NCBI GenBank assembly: GCA_002399975.1 | Contig: DHER01000120.1 | Location: 1-44,757, forward strand | DNA from: Firmicutes bacterium UBA4845 | Lineage (GTDB): Bacteria; Bacillota; Clostridia; Tissierellales; Sedimentibacteraceae | Direction of reading: 5' to 3' | DNA: 44,757 nt | Shown here: positions 1 to 7,646 of the stretch, one piece after another | Layout of the letters: each line of letters starts with the position of its first letter | How positions within the stretch are numbered: the first letter of the stretch is position 1 | The notes under the pieces: generated by a model | What the model was told of the DNA's origin: nothing | The model's input: the letters and a program-made list of their open reading frames with translations, nothing else | Database searches by the model: none | Made by a program: the position numbers and the translations under genes

Positions 1-18
1 TTATTACACGGCTTTTGT

Positions 19-45
19 GACAGTGCGGACTGTCTCCGCTTTTTT
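19..45 (+). terminator. Terminator-like hairpin with an overlapping alternative hairpin
   Basis: GCGGA (25-29) pairs with TCCGC (35-39) and is followed directly by six T, the form of an intrinsic terminator, probably for whatever gene precedes this window. GACAGT (19-24) can instead pair with ACTGTC (29-34); the two stems share base 29 and the second covers the loop of the first, so they exclude each other. This could be a plain terminator or the end of an attenuator whose start lies outside the window. Confidence 0.5.
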
Positions 46-110
46 GGGATTATCCTCAATGTTCAAAATATTAAGTTTTCGTAACAACAGAGCAAAACAC
101 AAAAAAATAC

Positions 111-143
111 TTGATTTATGATGTCCCATGGTATATCATAAAT
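111..143 (+). promoter_or_regulatory. Candidate promoter with a dyad upstream of rpsJ
   Basis: TTGATT (111-116) and TATCAT (134-139) are 17 nt apart and resemble a sigma-A promoter. An inverted repeat of about 11 bp (114-124 with 133-143, ATTTATGAT against ATCATAAAT plus two inner pairs, one G-T) covers the same bases. The dyad may be an operator or coincidence in AT-rich DNA. It is the best promoter candidate I see for the S10 operon inside the window; an upstream promoter is also possible. Confidence 0.35.
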
Positions 144-164
144 AAGCTTGCCAAAAGCGATGAT

Positions 165-254
165 GCAAAAGGTTGCTGAAATTACGCATAATCCAGGGAA
201 TTTTTGCAGAGTAGGTTCTGTTATGAAACAGGGCGACCGGTATTGCAATTTTTT
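165..254 (+). promoter_or_regulatory. Possible attenuator leader of the S10 operon
   Basis: TTGCA (204-208) pairs with TGCAA (244-248), enclosing GGT/ACC (214-216 with 236-238) and a CTGTT-ATGA-AACAG hairpin (218-231), and is followed by six T at 249-254, so it resembles an intrinsic terminator in the leader. GCAAAA (165-170) can pair with TTTTGC (202-207), which would take away the 5' arm. Two exclusive folds before a ribosomal protein operon suggest autoregulation by a ribosomal protein. I do not recognise a named RNA family. Confidence 0.4.
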
Positions 255-331
255 AATAATATGAAACACACGGATGGGTGTATCGAGCAATTCCGAGTTG
301 TATGTATGGCATACGAAAAAGGAGGTAAAAA

Positions 332-643
332 ATGGCAAACGCACAGAAAATAAGAATTAGGTTAAAGGCTTATGATCATCAACTGATAGATCAGTCTGCT
401 CAAAAAATCGTGGAAACAGCTAAAAATACCGGTGCAAATGTGGCCGGACCAGTTCCGCTGCCTACAGAAAAACAGGTTGTGACAATACTTAGGGCAGTTC
501 ACAAGTACAAAGATTCAAGAGAACAGTTTGAGCAGAGAACTCACAAAAGATTGATAGACATAACCAATCCTACTCCAAAAACTGTAGATTCGCTGATGAA
601 GCTGAATTTACCGGCTGGTGTAGACATTGAAATTAAATTATAA
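332..643 (+). CDS. rpsJ: 30S ribosomal protein S10
   Basis: Small-subunit head protein S10, which also joins NusB in the boxA antitermination complex. The 103 residues match the usual length of about 102. The family signature is clear in the C-terminal half (HKRLIDITNPTPKTVDSLM) and the chain ends in the typical GVDIEIKL. An AAAGGAGG ribosome binding site precedes ATG with normal spacing. It is the first gene of the S10-spc-alpha cluster and follows a leader of about 190 nt with attenuator-like structure. An 86-nt spacer separates it from rplC. Confidence 0.98.
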   Translation: MANAQKIRIRLKAYDHQLIDQSAQKIVETAKNTGANVAGPVPLPTEKQVVTILRAVHKYKDSREQFEQRTHKRLIDITNPTPKTVDSLMKLNLPAGVDIEIKL

Positions 644-729
644 AAGCAAGTGGAGAAAAATATATTATGCACTCTGCTTAGAATGATTGCCGAAAGGTAA
701 TCCGCTGTAAGAAATTAGGAGGTGTAAAG

Positions 730-1362
730 ATGAAAGCAATTCTTGGCAAAAAGGTCGGCATGACTCAGGTGTTTACAGAACAAGGCAATGTTGTTCCGGT
801 AACGGTTATTGAATCAGGCAACATCGTTGTAGTTCAAAAGAAAACTGTTGAAAAAGACGGTTACGATGCAATTCAAGTTGGTTTTGGACATATTAAATTA
901 AAAAATGTAGTTAAACCCATAAAAGGTCATTTTGATAAATCAGAGATGGAACCAAAACGATTTTTGAGAGAATTTAAAGTGTCTAATGTAGATGACTACG
1001 AAATTGGCCAGAAGATAAATGTCGATATTTTTCAACCGGGAGATAAAGTTGATGTTTCGGGGATTTCTAAAGGTAAGGGATTCCAGGGATCAATTAAGAG
1101 GCATGGACACCATACAGGTGATATGAGCCATGGTTCAAAATTCCATAGATTAAGAGGTTCCTTAGGAGCATCTGCCGGTGTGGGAAGAGTAGTAAAAGGA
1201 ACAAAGGCTCACGGGCACATGGGGCATGAAAAGGTAACAGTACTGAACCTTGAGGTTGTTAAGGTTGATGCTGACAAAAACGCTATACTTTTAAAAGGTG
1301 CAGTGCCCGGTCCGAAAAAAGGACTGGTAAGGGTCAGAGAAGCAGTTAAAGAATCTAATTGA
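730..1362 (+). CDS. rplC: 50S ribosomal protein L3
   Basis: L3 is an early-assembly protein of the large subunit whose central extension approaches the peptidyl transferase centre. At 210 residues the length is normal. The N terminus (MKAILGKKVGMTQVF) and the central glycine- and histidine-rich extension around residues 110-160 (KGKGFQGSIKRHG, then GSLGASAGVGRVVKG) are family hallmarks. TTAGGAGG lies at the correct spacing before ATG. The gene is followed after 24 nt by rplD in the canonical order. Confidence 0.98.
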   Translation: MKAILGKKVGMTQVFTEQGNVVPVTVIESGNIVVVQKKTVEKDGYDAIQVGFGHIKLKNVVKPIKGHFDKSEMEPKRFLREFKVSNVDDYEIGQKINVDIFQPGDKVDVSGISKGKGFQGSIKRHGHHTGDMSHGSKFHRLRGSLGASAGVGRVVKGTKAHGHMGHEKVTVLNLEVVKVDADKNAILLKGAVPGPKKGLVRVREAVKESN

Positions 1363-1386
1363 TAATTGCGGAAAGGAGGATTAAAG

Positions 1387-2010
1387 ATGCCAAAAGTATC
1401 TCTTTATGATATAACAGGCAGCCAGGTGGGCGACGTGGAGTTAAGCGATGCCGTATTTGGTGCAGAAGTAAACAATCATGTAATGTATGAAGCTGTAAAG
1501 AATTATTTGGCTAATCAAAGGCAAGGAACTCAATCGGCAAAAACAAAAGCTGACGTACGAGGCGGCGGAAGAAAACCATGGAGGCAAAAGGGAACCGGTC
1601 GTGCAAGACAAGGAAGTATCAGATCGCCTCAGTGGAAAGGCGGCGGAGTCGTGTTTGCTCCGAAGCCGAGAGACTATAGCTACTCAATTCCTAAAAAGGT
1701 TAAGAGATTAGCTCTTAAATCAGCGTTAAGCTCAAAGGTACGGGATCAGGAAATAATTGTTGTAGACAAATTATCCCTTGATCAGCCGAAGACAAAAGAA
1801 CTGATTAAGGTATTGAAGGCTCTTAATTCAGGTAAAAAAACATTGATAGTTATTCCTGAAAGGGATGAAGCTGTGATTAGAGCTGCAGCTAACATTCCTG
1901 GAATTAAGACTGTATATGTTAACACAATCAATGTTTATGATATTTTAAACTGTGATTCTTTCTTAATTACAAAAGATGCAGTTAATAAAGTGGAGGAGGT
2001 GTACGCATAA
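1387..2010 (+). CDS. rplD: 50S ribosomal protein L4
   Basis: L4 lines the exit tunnel with L22 and, in enterobacteria, also represses its own operon. I start it at ATG 1387, giving 207 residues, because AAAGGAGG (1372-1379) is well placed for that ATG and MPKVSLYDITG is a typical L4 start. A TTG at 1366 is in frame but lies upstream of this ribosome binding site. The tunnel loop (GGGRKPWRQKGTGRARQG) is intact. Its TAA overlaps the ATG of rplW by one base, so the two are probably translationally coupled. Confidence 0.97.
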   Translation: MPKVSLYDITGSQVGDVELSDAVFGAEVNNHVMYEAVKNYLANQRQGTQSAKTKADVRGGGRKPWRQKGTGRARQGSIRSPQWKGGGVVFAPKPRDYSYSIPKKVKRLALKSALSSKVRDQEIIVVDKLSLDQPKTKELIKVLKALNSGKKTLIVIPERDEAVIRAAANIPGIKTVYVNTINVYDILNCDSFLITKDAVNKVEEVYA

Positions 2011-2300
2011 TGCGTGATCCACACGATATTATCAAAAGGCCAATAGTAACTGAAAATAGTATGGAGGCTATGGCTGATAAGAAATACACTTTTGTTGTTG
2101 ACAAAAGGTCTAATAAAACAGAAGTTAAAAATGCGGTAGAAAAAGTATTTGGAGTTAAAGTAGCAAGTGTGAACACAATGAACATGCGGGGCAAGAAAAA
2201 AAGAATGGGCGCAAATGTTGGGAAAAGAGCTGACTGGAAAAAAGCCATTGTTACTTTAACTGAAGACAGCAAAACAATAGAATTCTTCGAAGGAATTTAA
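2010..2300 (+). CDS. rplW: 50S ribosomal protein L23
   Basis: L23 sits at the tunnel exit and is the docking site for trigger factor and SRP. The 96 residues are the usual length. The start MRDPHDIIKRPIVTENSM, the segment YTFVVDKRSNKTEVKNAVE and the MRGKKKRMG motif are typical. The ribosome binding site GGAGGAGG lies inside the end of rplD and the start codon shares a base with the rplD stop. The 196-nt gap that follows is unusually long for this operon. Confidence 0.98.
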   Translation: MRDPHDIIKRPIVTENSMEAMADKKYTFVVDKRSNKTEVKNAVEKVFGVKVASVNTMNMRGKKKRMGANVGKRADWKKAIVTLTEDSKTIEFFEGI

Positions 2301-2496
2301 GATGTCCTAACCCAATTTTTTCGACCAGAGGGAGAAAAAATGATGGAGGTCATTCACAACGAATTCCCAATTTGTGCGACGTAAGGAGCAGAAAAATTGG
2401 TGAATGAGACTGTGAGATGTACGATTAAGAAATTGACATCAGCGAAAATTCCATTGCAGGATAATTAGATTTAAAATCAGAAAAAGGAGGAAAATC
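2301..2496 (+). promoter_or_regulatory. Structured 196-nt gap between rplW and rplB
   Basis: This spacer is several times longer than its neighbours and has interlocking complementary segments. CCAATTTTT (2312-2320) matches AAAAATTGG (2392-2400), and TCATTCAC (2350-2357) matches GTGAATGA (2400-2407). CACAA (2355-2359) can instead pair with TTGTG (2372-2376). A 14-codon frame starts at ATG 2340 behind GAGGGAG. It could be an internal regulatory leader or RNA processing site. I do not recognise a known family. Confidence 0.4.
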
Positions 2497-3327
2497 ATGG
2501 GTATCAGAAAATACAGACCAACCTCTCCGGCTCTGAGGCAAATGAACGTTTCAACATTTGAAGAAATAACAACTAATGAACCGGAGAAGTCTCTTTTAAC
2601 TCCGTTAAAAAGCAAAGCCGGCAGAAATTCATACGGCAGAATAACTGTTCGTCATAAGGGCGGCGGAGAAAAGAGAAAATATAGGATTATTGATTTTAAA
2701 AGAAATAAAGACGGAATACCCGGAAAAGTTGCAACAATTGAATACGATCCAAACAGAAGCGCAAATATAGCACTTATCAATTATGTTGACGGAGAAAAAA
2801 GATACATTATAGCTCCTTATAAATTAAAAGTTGGGGATACAATTGTTTCAGGACCGGATGCAGATATAAAAATAGGAAACTCTATTCCGGTAAAAAACAT
2901 TCCTACAGGTACGTTAATTCACAACATAGAATTAAAACCCGGCAAAGGAGCACAGATAGTACGATCGGCAGGCAATGCTGCACAGCTTATGGCCAAGGAA
3001 GGCAAATATGCGCAGGTAAGGCTTCCAAGCGGCGAGGTAAGAATGATTGGTATGGACTGCAGGGCTACAATTGGTCAGGTAGGAAATATTGATCACGAAA
3101 ATATATCATTAGGCAAGGCCGGAAGGAAAAGACATATGGGAATCAGGCCTACAGTAAGAGGCAGCGTTATGAATCCTAACGATCATCCTCATGGTGGTGG
3201 CGAAGGTAAAGCTCCTATAGGAATGCCGAGTCCTGTTACGCCTTGGGGTAAACCGACACTAGGCTTAAAAACGCGTAAGAGAAACAAAAAATCAAATAGT
3301 ATGATTATAAAGAGAAAAAATGATTAA
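2497..3327 (+). CDS. rplB: 50S ribosomal protein L2
   Basis: L2 is needed for subunit association and peptidyl transferase assembly. The length of 276 residues is standard. The N terminus MGIRKYRPTSPALRQMNVSTF and the C-terminal segment MNPNDHPHGGGEGKAPIG, which holds the conserved histidine essential for activity in other species, identify it. AAAGGAGG precedes ATG. Genes of the S10 operon follow in canonical order after a 45-nt gap. Confidence 0.98.
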   Translation: MGIRKYRPTSPALRQMNVSTFEEITTNEPEKSLLTPLKSKAGRNSYGRITVRHKGGGEKRKYRIIDFKRNKDGIPGKVATIEYDPNRSANIALINYVDGEKRYIIAPYKLKVGDTIVSGPDADIKIGNSIPVKNIPTGTLIHNIELKPGKGAQIVRSAGNAAQLMAKEGKYAQVRLPSGEVRMIGMDCRATIGQVGNIDHENISLGKAGRKRHMGIRPTVRGSVMNPNDHPHGGGEGKAPIGMPSPVTPWGKPTLGLKTRKRNKKSNSMIIKRKND

Positions 3328-3372
3328 TAGTTATGTTGAAATGGATGAAAGGATGAAGGGAGGAAATAGTGA

Positions 3373-3654
3373 ATGGGTAGATCATTAAAAAAAGGGCCTT
3401 ATTGTGAACCTAGCCTTATGAAGAAAATAGTAGAAATGAACGAATCCAATAATAAAAAAGTGATAAAAACTTGGTCGAGAAGATCAACAATATTTCCTGA
3501 AATGGTAGGCCATACATTGGCTATACATGATGGCAGAAAGCACGTTCCTGTATATATAACCGAAGATATGGTTGGTCACAAATTAGGTGAATTTGCTCCT
3601 ACAAGAACTTACAGAGGACATAATAGGACGGATAAAACTTCAAATGTTAAATGA
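3373..3654 (+). CDS. rpsS: 30S ribosomal protein S19
   Basis: S19 pairs with S13 in the head of the small subunit near the A-site tRNA. The 93 residues match the family. MGRSLKKGPYCEPSLMKK at the start and KLGEFAPTRTYRGH near the end are signature segments. The ribosome binding site GAAGGGAGG is 9 nt from ATG. rplV begins 16 nt after the stop. Confidence 0.98.
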   Translation: MGRSLKKGPYCEPSLMKKIVEMNESNNKKVIKTWSRRSTIFPEMVGHTLAIHDGRKHVPVYITEDMVGHKLGEFAPTRTYRGHNRTDKTSNVK

Positions 3655-3670
3655 GAAGGGAGAAGTTTAG

Positions 3671-4009
3671 ATGGAAGTTAGAGCAGTTGCTAAATATATA
3701 AGAGTGTCACCCAGAAAAATGAAGTTTGTGTGTGATATGGTAAGAGGCAAGCAAGTTGACGAAGCTTTAGCAATCTTAAAATTTTATCCCAGCAAAGGAT
3801 CTAAAATTTTAGAAAAGGTGGTTGAATCAGCTACGGCTAATGCAGAAAACAACTTTGATCTTGATAGAGATAAATTATATGTTTCCGAAGTTTATGCCAA
3901 TCAGGGGCCGACTCTTAAAAGGTGGAGACCAAGAGCAAAAGGCAGCGCATATAAGATACTGAAAAGAAGCAGTCACATTGGTGCGGTACTAAAAGAGAGA
4001 GAACAGTAA
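3671..4009 (+). CDS. rplV: 50S ribosomal protein L22
   Basis: L22 spans the large subunit; its beta-hairpin lines the exit tunnel and interacts with stalling peptides and macrolides. The 112 residues are normal. YIRVSPRKMKFVCDMVRGK at the N terminus and the hairpin segment LKRWRPRAKGSAYKILKR at about residues 82-99 are diagnostic. The start ATG follows GAGAAGGGAGAA. The gene is 12 nt from rpsC. Confidence 0.98.
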   Translation: MEVRAVAKYIRVSPRKMKFVCDMVRGKQVDEALAILKFYPSKGSKILEKVVESATANAENNFDLDRDKLYVSEVYANQGPTLKRWRPRAKGSAYKILKRSSHIGAVLKEREQ

Positions 4010-4021
4010 AGGAGGTAAAAA

Positions 4022-4765
4022 ATGGGCCAAAAGGTAAATCCCCATGGACTTAGAGTTGGTATAATAAATGATTGGGACTCTAAATGGTATGCTGACAAAA
4101 AAAGTTTCGGTGAAAATTTAACTGAAGATTATAGAATTCGTGAATTTATAATAAAAAGCATGAGTCAGGCAGGAATAGCAAAAATAGAAATCGAAAGATT
4201 TGCCAGCAGAATTAAAGTAAGTATATTCACGGCAAAGCCAGGTATGATAATCGGAAAGGGCGGTTCCGGTGTGGACAGCCTGAAAAAAAGCATCGAAAAA
4301 ATGACTGGCAAGACCGTTATAGTAAACGTTGAAGAAATTAAAGTACCGGAGTTAAATGCTCAGTTAGTTGCTGAAAATATAGCTAGTCAGATTGAAAAAC
4401 GTATATCTTTTAGAAGAGCTATGAAACAGGCAATGCAAAGAACGATGAAATTAGGTGCAAAGGGTATTAAGACATCTGTATCTGGAAGACTTAACGGAGC
4501 GGATATGGCTAGGACTGAAGGGTATTCGGATGGTAAAACACCTCTTCAAACCTTAAGATCTGATATAAGTTATGGACTTGCAGAGGCAAATACAACATTC
4601 GGTAAAGTAGGTGTCAAAGTTTGGATTTGCAGAGGAGAAATCCTTAAAAAGAAAGGTTCATTGTTGTCTGATAATCAAGAGCCTGTTAAAGCGTTAGGCG
4701 ATAATAGGGACAGAAGGAAAAGAAGAAGGGCAAATAATAACCATAAGAGAGAAAGAAGACAATAA
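4022..4765 (+). CDS. rpsC: 30S ribosomal protein S3
   Basis: S3 forms part of the mRNA entry channel. The KH domain is evident (GMIIGKGGSGVDSLKKSIEK, about residues 75-95), as is the C-terminal segment GRLNGADMARTEGYSDGKTPL. At 247 residues it is longer than many S3 proteins (about 218-235) because of a very basic C-terminal tail rich in Arg, Lys and Asn (about residues 222-247). Such tails occur in Clostridia and do not suggest misassembly. AAAGGAGG lies before ATG. Confidence 0.97.
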   Translation: MGQKVNPHGLRVGIINDWDSKWYADKKSFGENLTEDYRIREFIIKSMSQAGIAKIEIERFASRIKVSIFTAKPGMIIGKGGSGVDSLKKSIEKMTGKTVIVNVEEIKVPELNAQLVAENIASQIEKRISFRRAMKQAMQRTMKLGAKGIKTSVSGRLNGADMARTEGYSDGKTPLQTLRSDISYGLAEANTTFGKVGVKVWICRGEILKKKGSLLSDNQEPVKALGDNRDRRKRRRANNNHKRERRQ

Positions 4766-4788
4766 GCCCAAGGAAGGAGGAAACAATT

Positions 4789-5232
4789 ATGTTAATGCCT
4801 AAAAGAGTAAAACACCGTAAGCAGCAGAGAGGGAGAATGACAGGGGTTGCAACAAGAGGCAACAAGGTTACTTATGGTGAATACGGGCTTCAAGCTTTAG
4901 AGCCGGCTTGGATAACATCAAACCAAATAGAAGCTGCCAGAAGAGCAATGACCAGATCTGTTAAGAGAGGCGGACAAATTTGGATTAAAATATTCCCGGA
5001 CAAACCGGTAACGAAAAAACCTGCTGAAACTCGTATGGGTAAAGGAAAAGGAGCACCTGAATATTGGGTTGCAGTTGTTAAACCGGGCAGAGTGTTATTT
5101 GAGATGTCAGGAGTTTCTGAAGAAGTGGCCAGAGAAGCAATGAGACTTGCCATGCATAAATTGCCTATCAAATGCAAATTTGTTACAAAGGATCAGGCAT
5201 TAGAAAGGGATGGTGGAGCAGATGAAAGCTAA
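4789..5232 (+). CDS. rplP: 50S ribosomal protein L16
   Basis: L16 organises the A-site region of the large subunit. The 147 residues are close to the usual 137-144. MLMPKRVKHRKQQRGRM at the start and GKGKGAPEYWVAVVKPGR in the middle are signatures. ATG 4789 follows AAGGAGGA; a second in-frame ATG at 4795 is further from it. The 3' end overlaps the start of rpmC by 11 nt, which implies coupled translation. Confidence 0.97.
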   Translation: MLMPKRVKHRKQQRGRMTGVATRGNKVTYGEYGLQALEPAWITSNQIEAARRAMTRSVKRGGQIWIKIFPDKPVTKKPAETRMGKGKGAPEYWVAVVKPGRVLFEMSGVSEEVAREAMRLAMHKLPIKCKFVTKDQALERDGGADES

Positions 5233-5425
5233 TGAATTAAGAAATAAATCTGTTGAAGAGCTTAATAAATCGGTATCTGACATGAAAACGGAACTTTTCA
5301 ATTTAAGATTTCAACTTGCAACTGGAGAGCTTGACAATCCGATGAGGATCAAAAAAGTCAGGAAAGATATTGCTCGTGTTAAGACAGTTTTGCGTGAACG
5401 GGAATTGAATATAAATGTTCAGTAA
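5222..5425 (+). CDS. rpmC: 50S ribosomal protein L29
   Basis: L29 is a small helical-hairpin protein at the tunnel exit next to L23. I start it at ATG 5222 (MKANELRNKSVEELNK), giving 67 residues, the usual size; an earlier in-frame ATG at 5210 would add four residues but lies over the ribosome binding site GGTGGAG (5212-5218). The central FNLRFQLATGELDNPMRIK is the family signature. It overlaps the end of rplP by 11 nt. Confidence 0.95.
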   Translation: MKANELRNKSVEELNKSVSDMKTELFNLRFQLATGELDNPMRIKKVRKDIARVKTVLRERELNINVQ

Positions 5426-5455
5426 TAGAAAGTAATAAGAAAGGAGGGCCTTACT

Positions 5456-5710
5456 TTGGAAAGAGGCAACAGAAAAGTAAGAATCGGAAAAGTAGTCAGT
5501 GATAAAATGGATAAGACGATAGTAGTTGCTACTGAAAGGCTTGTAGCACATCCTCTCTATAAAAAGCAAATTAAACAGACTAAAAAATATAAGGCACATG
5601 ATGAAGAAAATAAGTGCAGAATCGGAGATACGGTCAAAATAATGGAAACAAGGCCATTATCTAAGGAAAAGCGCTGGAGAGTTGTTGAAATACTTGAGGA
5701 AGCTAAATAG
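5456..5710 (+). CDS. rpsQ: 30S ribosomal protein S17
   Basis: S17 is a primary 16S-binding protein with an OB fold. The 84 residues are standard. The motif KVVSDKMDKTIVVATERL and the downstream GDTVKIMETRPLSKEKRWRVVE are typical. The start is TTG 5456, supported by AAGGAGGG at 5441-5448 and by the expected N terminus (MERGNRKVRIGKVVSD). The gene is 29 nt from rplN. Confidence 0.96.
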   Translation: MERGNRKVRIGKVVSDKMDKTIVVATERLVAHPLYKKQIKQTKKYKAHDEENKCRIGDTVKIMETRPLSKEKRWRVVEILEEAK

Positions 5711-5739
5711 GTCCTAAGACATGAAGGGAGGTAGAAGTC

Positions 5740-6108
5740 ATGATACAAACAGAGTCAATGCTGAAGGTCGCAGACAATTCTGGAGCTAAAGAAGTTCTTG
5801 TAATAAAAGTAATGGGCGGTTCGGTCAGAAAATATGGCAATGTTGGTGATATGGTTGTATGTACGGTTAAATCCGCAACACCCGGAGGAGTTGTTAAGAA
5901 AGGTGATGTGGTTAAAGCTGTAATTGTGAGAACTAAAAGCGGCATAAGAAGAAAAGACGGAACTTATATAAGATTTGACGAAAATGCGGCTGTTATTATC
6001 AGAGATGACAGGACACCTGTTGGAACTCGTATATTCGGACCTGTAACAAGAGAATTAAGAGACGGAAAGTTCATGAAAATAATCTCGTTAGCACCGGAAG
6101 TAATTTAA
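5740..6108 (+). CDS. rplN: 50S ribosomal protein L14
   Basis: L14 forms part of the intersubunit bridge and the binding site of silencing factor RsfS. The 122 residues match exactly. MIQTESMLKVADNSGAKEVL is the universal N terminus and GTRIFGPVTRELRDGKFMKI the C-terminal signature. GAAGGGAGG precedes ATG. rplX starts 14 nt downstream. Confidence 0.98.
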   Translation: MIQTESMLKVADNSGAKEVLVIKVMGGSVRKYGNVGDMVVCTVKSATPGGVVKKGDVVKAVIVRTKSGIRRKDGTYIRFDENAAVIIRDDRTPVGTRIFGPVTRELRDGKFMKIISLAPEVI

Positions 6109-6122
6109 GGAGGTGTATAAAG

Positions 6123-6428
6123 ATGCACATAAAAAAAGGCGATAAAGTTGTAGTTATATCAGGCAGTGACAAGGGTAAGATAGGGAAAGTACTTACCGGT
6201 ATTCCAAAGCAAGACAAAGTAATCGTAGAAAATGTAAATATGGTTACAAAACATCAAAAAGCAACAAATGATGTGCAGCAGGCCGGTATATTGCATCAGG
6301 AAGCTGCTATTAACGCCTCAAATGTCATGCTGTATTGCGATAAATGTAAATCAGGCGTCAGAACTGGAATCAAAATAGAGAATGGAAAAAAGATAAGAGA
6401 ATGCAAAAAATGTGGTTCTGCCTTATGA
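6123..6428 (+). CDS. rplX: 50S ribosomal protein L24 with a Cys-ribbon tail
   Basis: L24 initiates large-subunit assembly. The KOW motif is at the N terminus (IKKGDKVVVISGSDKGKIGKV). The tail carries two CxxC pairs (YCDKC, then CKKCG, about residues 77-97), a probable zinc ribbon present in many but not all bacterial L24 proteins. With zinc-type S14 and L36 nearby, this operon uses C+ forms of several proteins. AAGGAGGTG lies before ATG. Confidence 0.97.
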   Translation: MHIKKGDKVVVISGSDKGKIGKVLTGIPKQDKVIVENVNMVTKHQKATNDVQQAGILHQEAAINASNVMLYCDKCKSGVRTGIKIENGKKIRECKKCGSAL

Positions 6429-6453
6429 TAACATGTGAAGGGAGGTATGAGTT

Positions 6454-6993
6454 ATGGCCAGATTAAAAACGGCTTATAATGAACAGATAGTGCCGGCGCT
6501 GATGGAAAAATTCCAGTACAAAAGCGTTATGCAGGCACCTAAAATAGAAAAAATAGTAATTAATATGGGCGTTGGAGAAGCAAAGGAAAATCAAAAATTT
6601 CTGGACAACGCAGTTGCTGAATTAACAATTATCTCAGGCCAAAGGCCTGTTGTTACAAAAGCACGCAAATCAATCTCCAACTTTAAAATCAGAGAAGGAA
6701 TGGCTGTGGGATGCAAGGTTACTTTAAGAGGAAACCGCATGTACGAATTTTTAGATAAGCTTGTAAACATTGCATTGCCAAGAGTCAGAGATTTCAGAGG
6801 TGTTTCGAAAACATCATTTGATGGTAGAGGAAACTATGCCTTAGGCATTAAGGAACAGTTGATTTTTCCGGAAATTGACTACGATAAAATCGATAAAATA
6901 AGAGGTATGGATATAATAATAACAACAACGGCTAATACCGATGAAGAAGCCCGAGAGCTTTTGAAATTATTGGGAATGCCTTTTAGTAAGTAA
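6454..6993 (+). CDS. rplE: 50S ribosomal protein L5
   Basis: L5 binds 5S rRNA and bridges to the small-subunit head. The 179 residues are standard. KIEKIVINMGVGEAKEN at residues 30-46 and the segment LPRVRDFRGVSKTSFDGRGN are signature regions. GAAGGGAGG lies upstream of ATG. The order rplN-rplX-rplE-rpsN-rpsH is the canonical spc order. Confidence 0.98.
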   Translation: MARLKTAYNEQIVPALMEKFQYKSVMQAPKIEKIVINMGVGEAKENQKFLDNAVAELTIISGQRPVVTKARKSISNFKIREGMAVGCKVTLRGNRMYEFLDKLVNIALPRVRDFRGVSKTSFDGRGNYALGIKEQLIFPEIDYDKIDKIRGMDIIITTTANTDEEARELLKLLGMPFSK

Positions 6994-7007
6994 GGAGGGA
7001 GCGAAAA

Positions 7008-7193
7008 GTGGCAAAGACTTCTCTAAAAATTAAACAAAAGAGAAAACAGAAATTCTCAACAAGAGAATATTCAAGATGCAAAATTTGTGGAAGGCCTCAT
7101 GCTTATTTAAGGAAATACGGCATATGTCGTATATGCTTTAGGGAATTAGCTTACAAAGGTCAAATCCCTGGCGTTAGAAAAGCAAGCTGGTAA
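7008..7193 (+). CDS. rpsN: 30S ribosomal protein S14, zinc type
   Basis: S14 in its short zinc-binding form (61 residues, often called type Z or RpsZ) belongs to the head of the small subunit. The zinc site is two CxxC pairs (CKICG and CRICF). The start is GTG 7008, 8 nt after TAAGGAGGG, and gives the expected MAKTSLKIKQKRK. In some Firmicutes a zinc-free paralogue exists elsewhere; none is seen here. Confidence 0.97.
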   Translation: MAKTSLKIKQKRKQKFSTREYSRCKICGRPHAYLRKYGICRICFRELAYKGQIPGVRKASW

Positions 7194-7223
7194 AATTTTA
7201 TAAAATGGAAGGAGGTTGCTTAC

Positions 7224-7622
7224 ATGGTAATGACAGATCCTATCGCAGATATGTTAACAAGAATAAGAAATGCTAATCATTCAAAACATGAATTTGTTGA
7301 TATACCGGCTTCTAACATAAAAAAGGAAATAGCTAACATATTGCTGGAAGAAGGATATATTAAGGGTTTTGATATTATAGACGACGGTAAACAAGGTATT
7401 ATAAGAATTGAGCTTAAATATCAGCCAAACAAAGGAAGAGTTATAACAGGTATTAAGAGAATATCAAAACCTGGGCTCAGGGTTTATGTAGGGAAGGATG
7501 AAACTCCGAAGGTTTTAGGCGGCTTGGGCATAGCTATACTTTCAACTTCACAAGGAATTGTAACAGACAAAAAAGCAAGGAAAAAAGGTATCGGCGGAGA
7601 AGTAATCTGCTATGTATGGTGA
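7224..7622 (+). CDS. rpsH: 30S ribosomal protein S8
   Basis: S8 binds the central domain of 16S rRNA and in E. coli represses the spc operon. The 132 residues are typical. DPIADMLTRIRNANHSKH near the start and the C-terminal GLGIAILSTSQGIVTDKKARKKG are signatures. ATG 7224 follows GGAAGGAGG; another in-frame ATG at 7230 would shorten it by two residues. Confidence 0.97.
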   Translation: MVMTDPIADMLTRIRNANHSKHEFVDIPASNIKKEIANILLEEGYIKGFDIIDDGKQGIIRIELKYQPNKGRVITGIKRISKPGLRVYVGKDETPKVLGGLGIAILSTSQGIVTDKKARKKGIGGEVICYVW

Positions 7623-7646
7623 TAATAAGGAATAGGAGGTGTCGAG

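Noticed and set aside
63..344. Leftward frame of 93 codons upstream of rpsJ
   Set aside because: It crosses the leader hairpins and the rpsJ start, has no ribosome binding site and no recognisable protein character.
2340..2384. 14-codon frame in the rplW-rplB spacer
   Set aside because: It has a ribosome binding site, but such a short frame is likely by chance and I list it only as part of the structured spacer.
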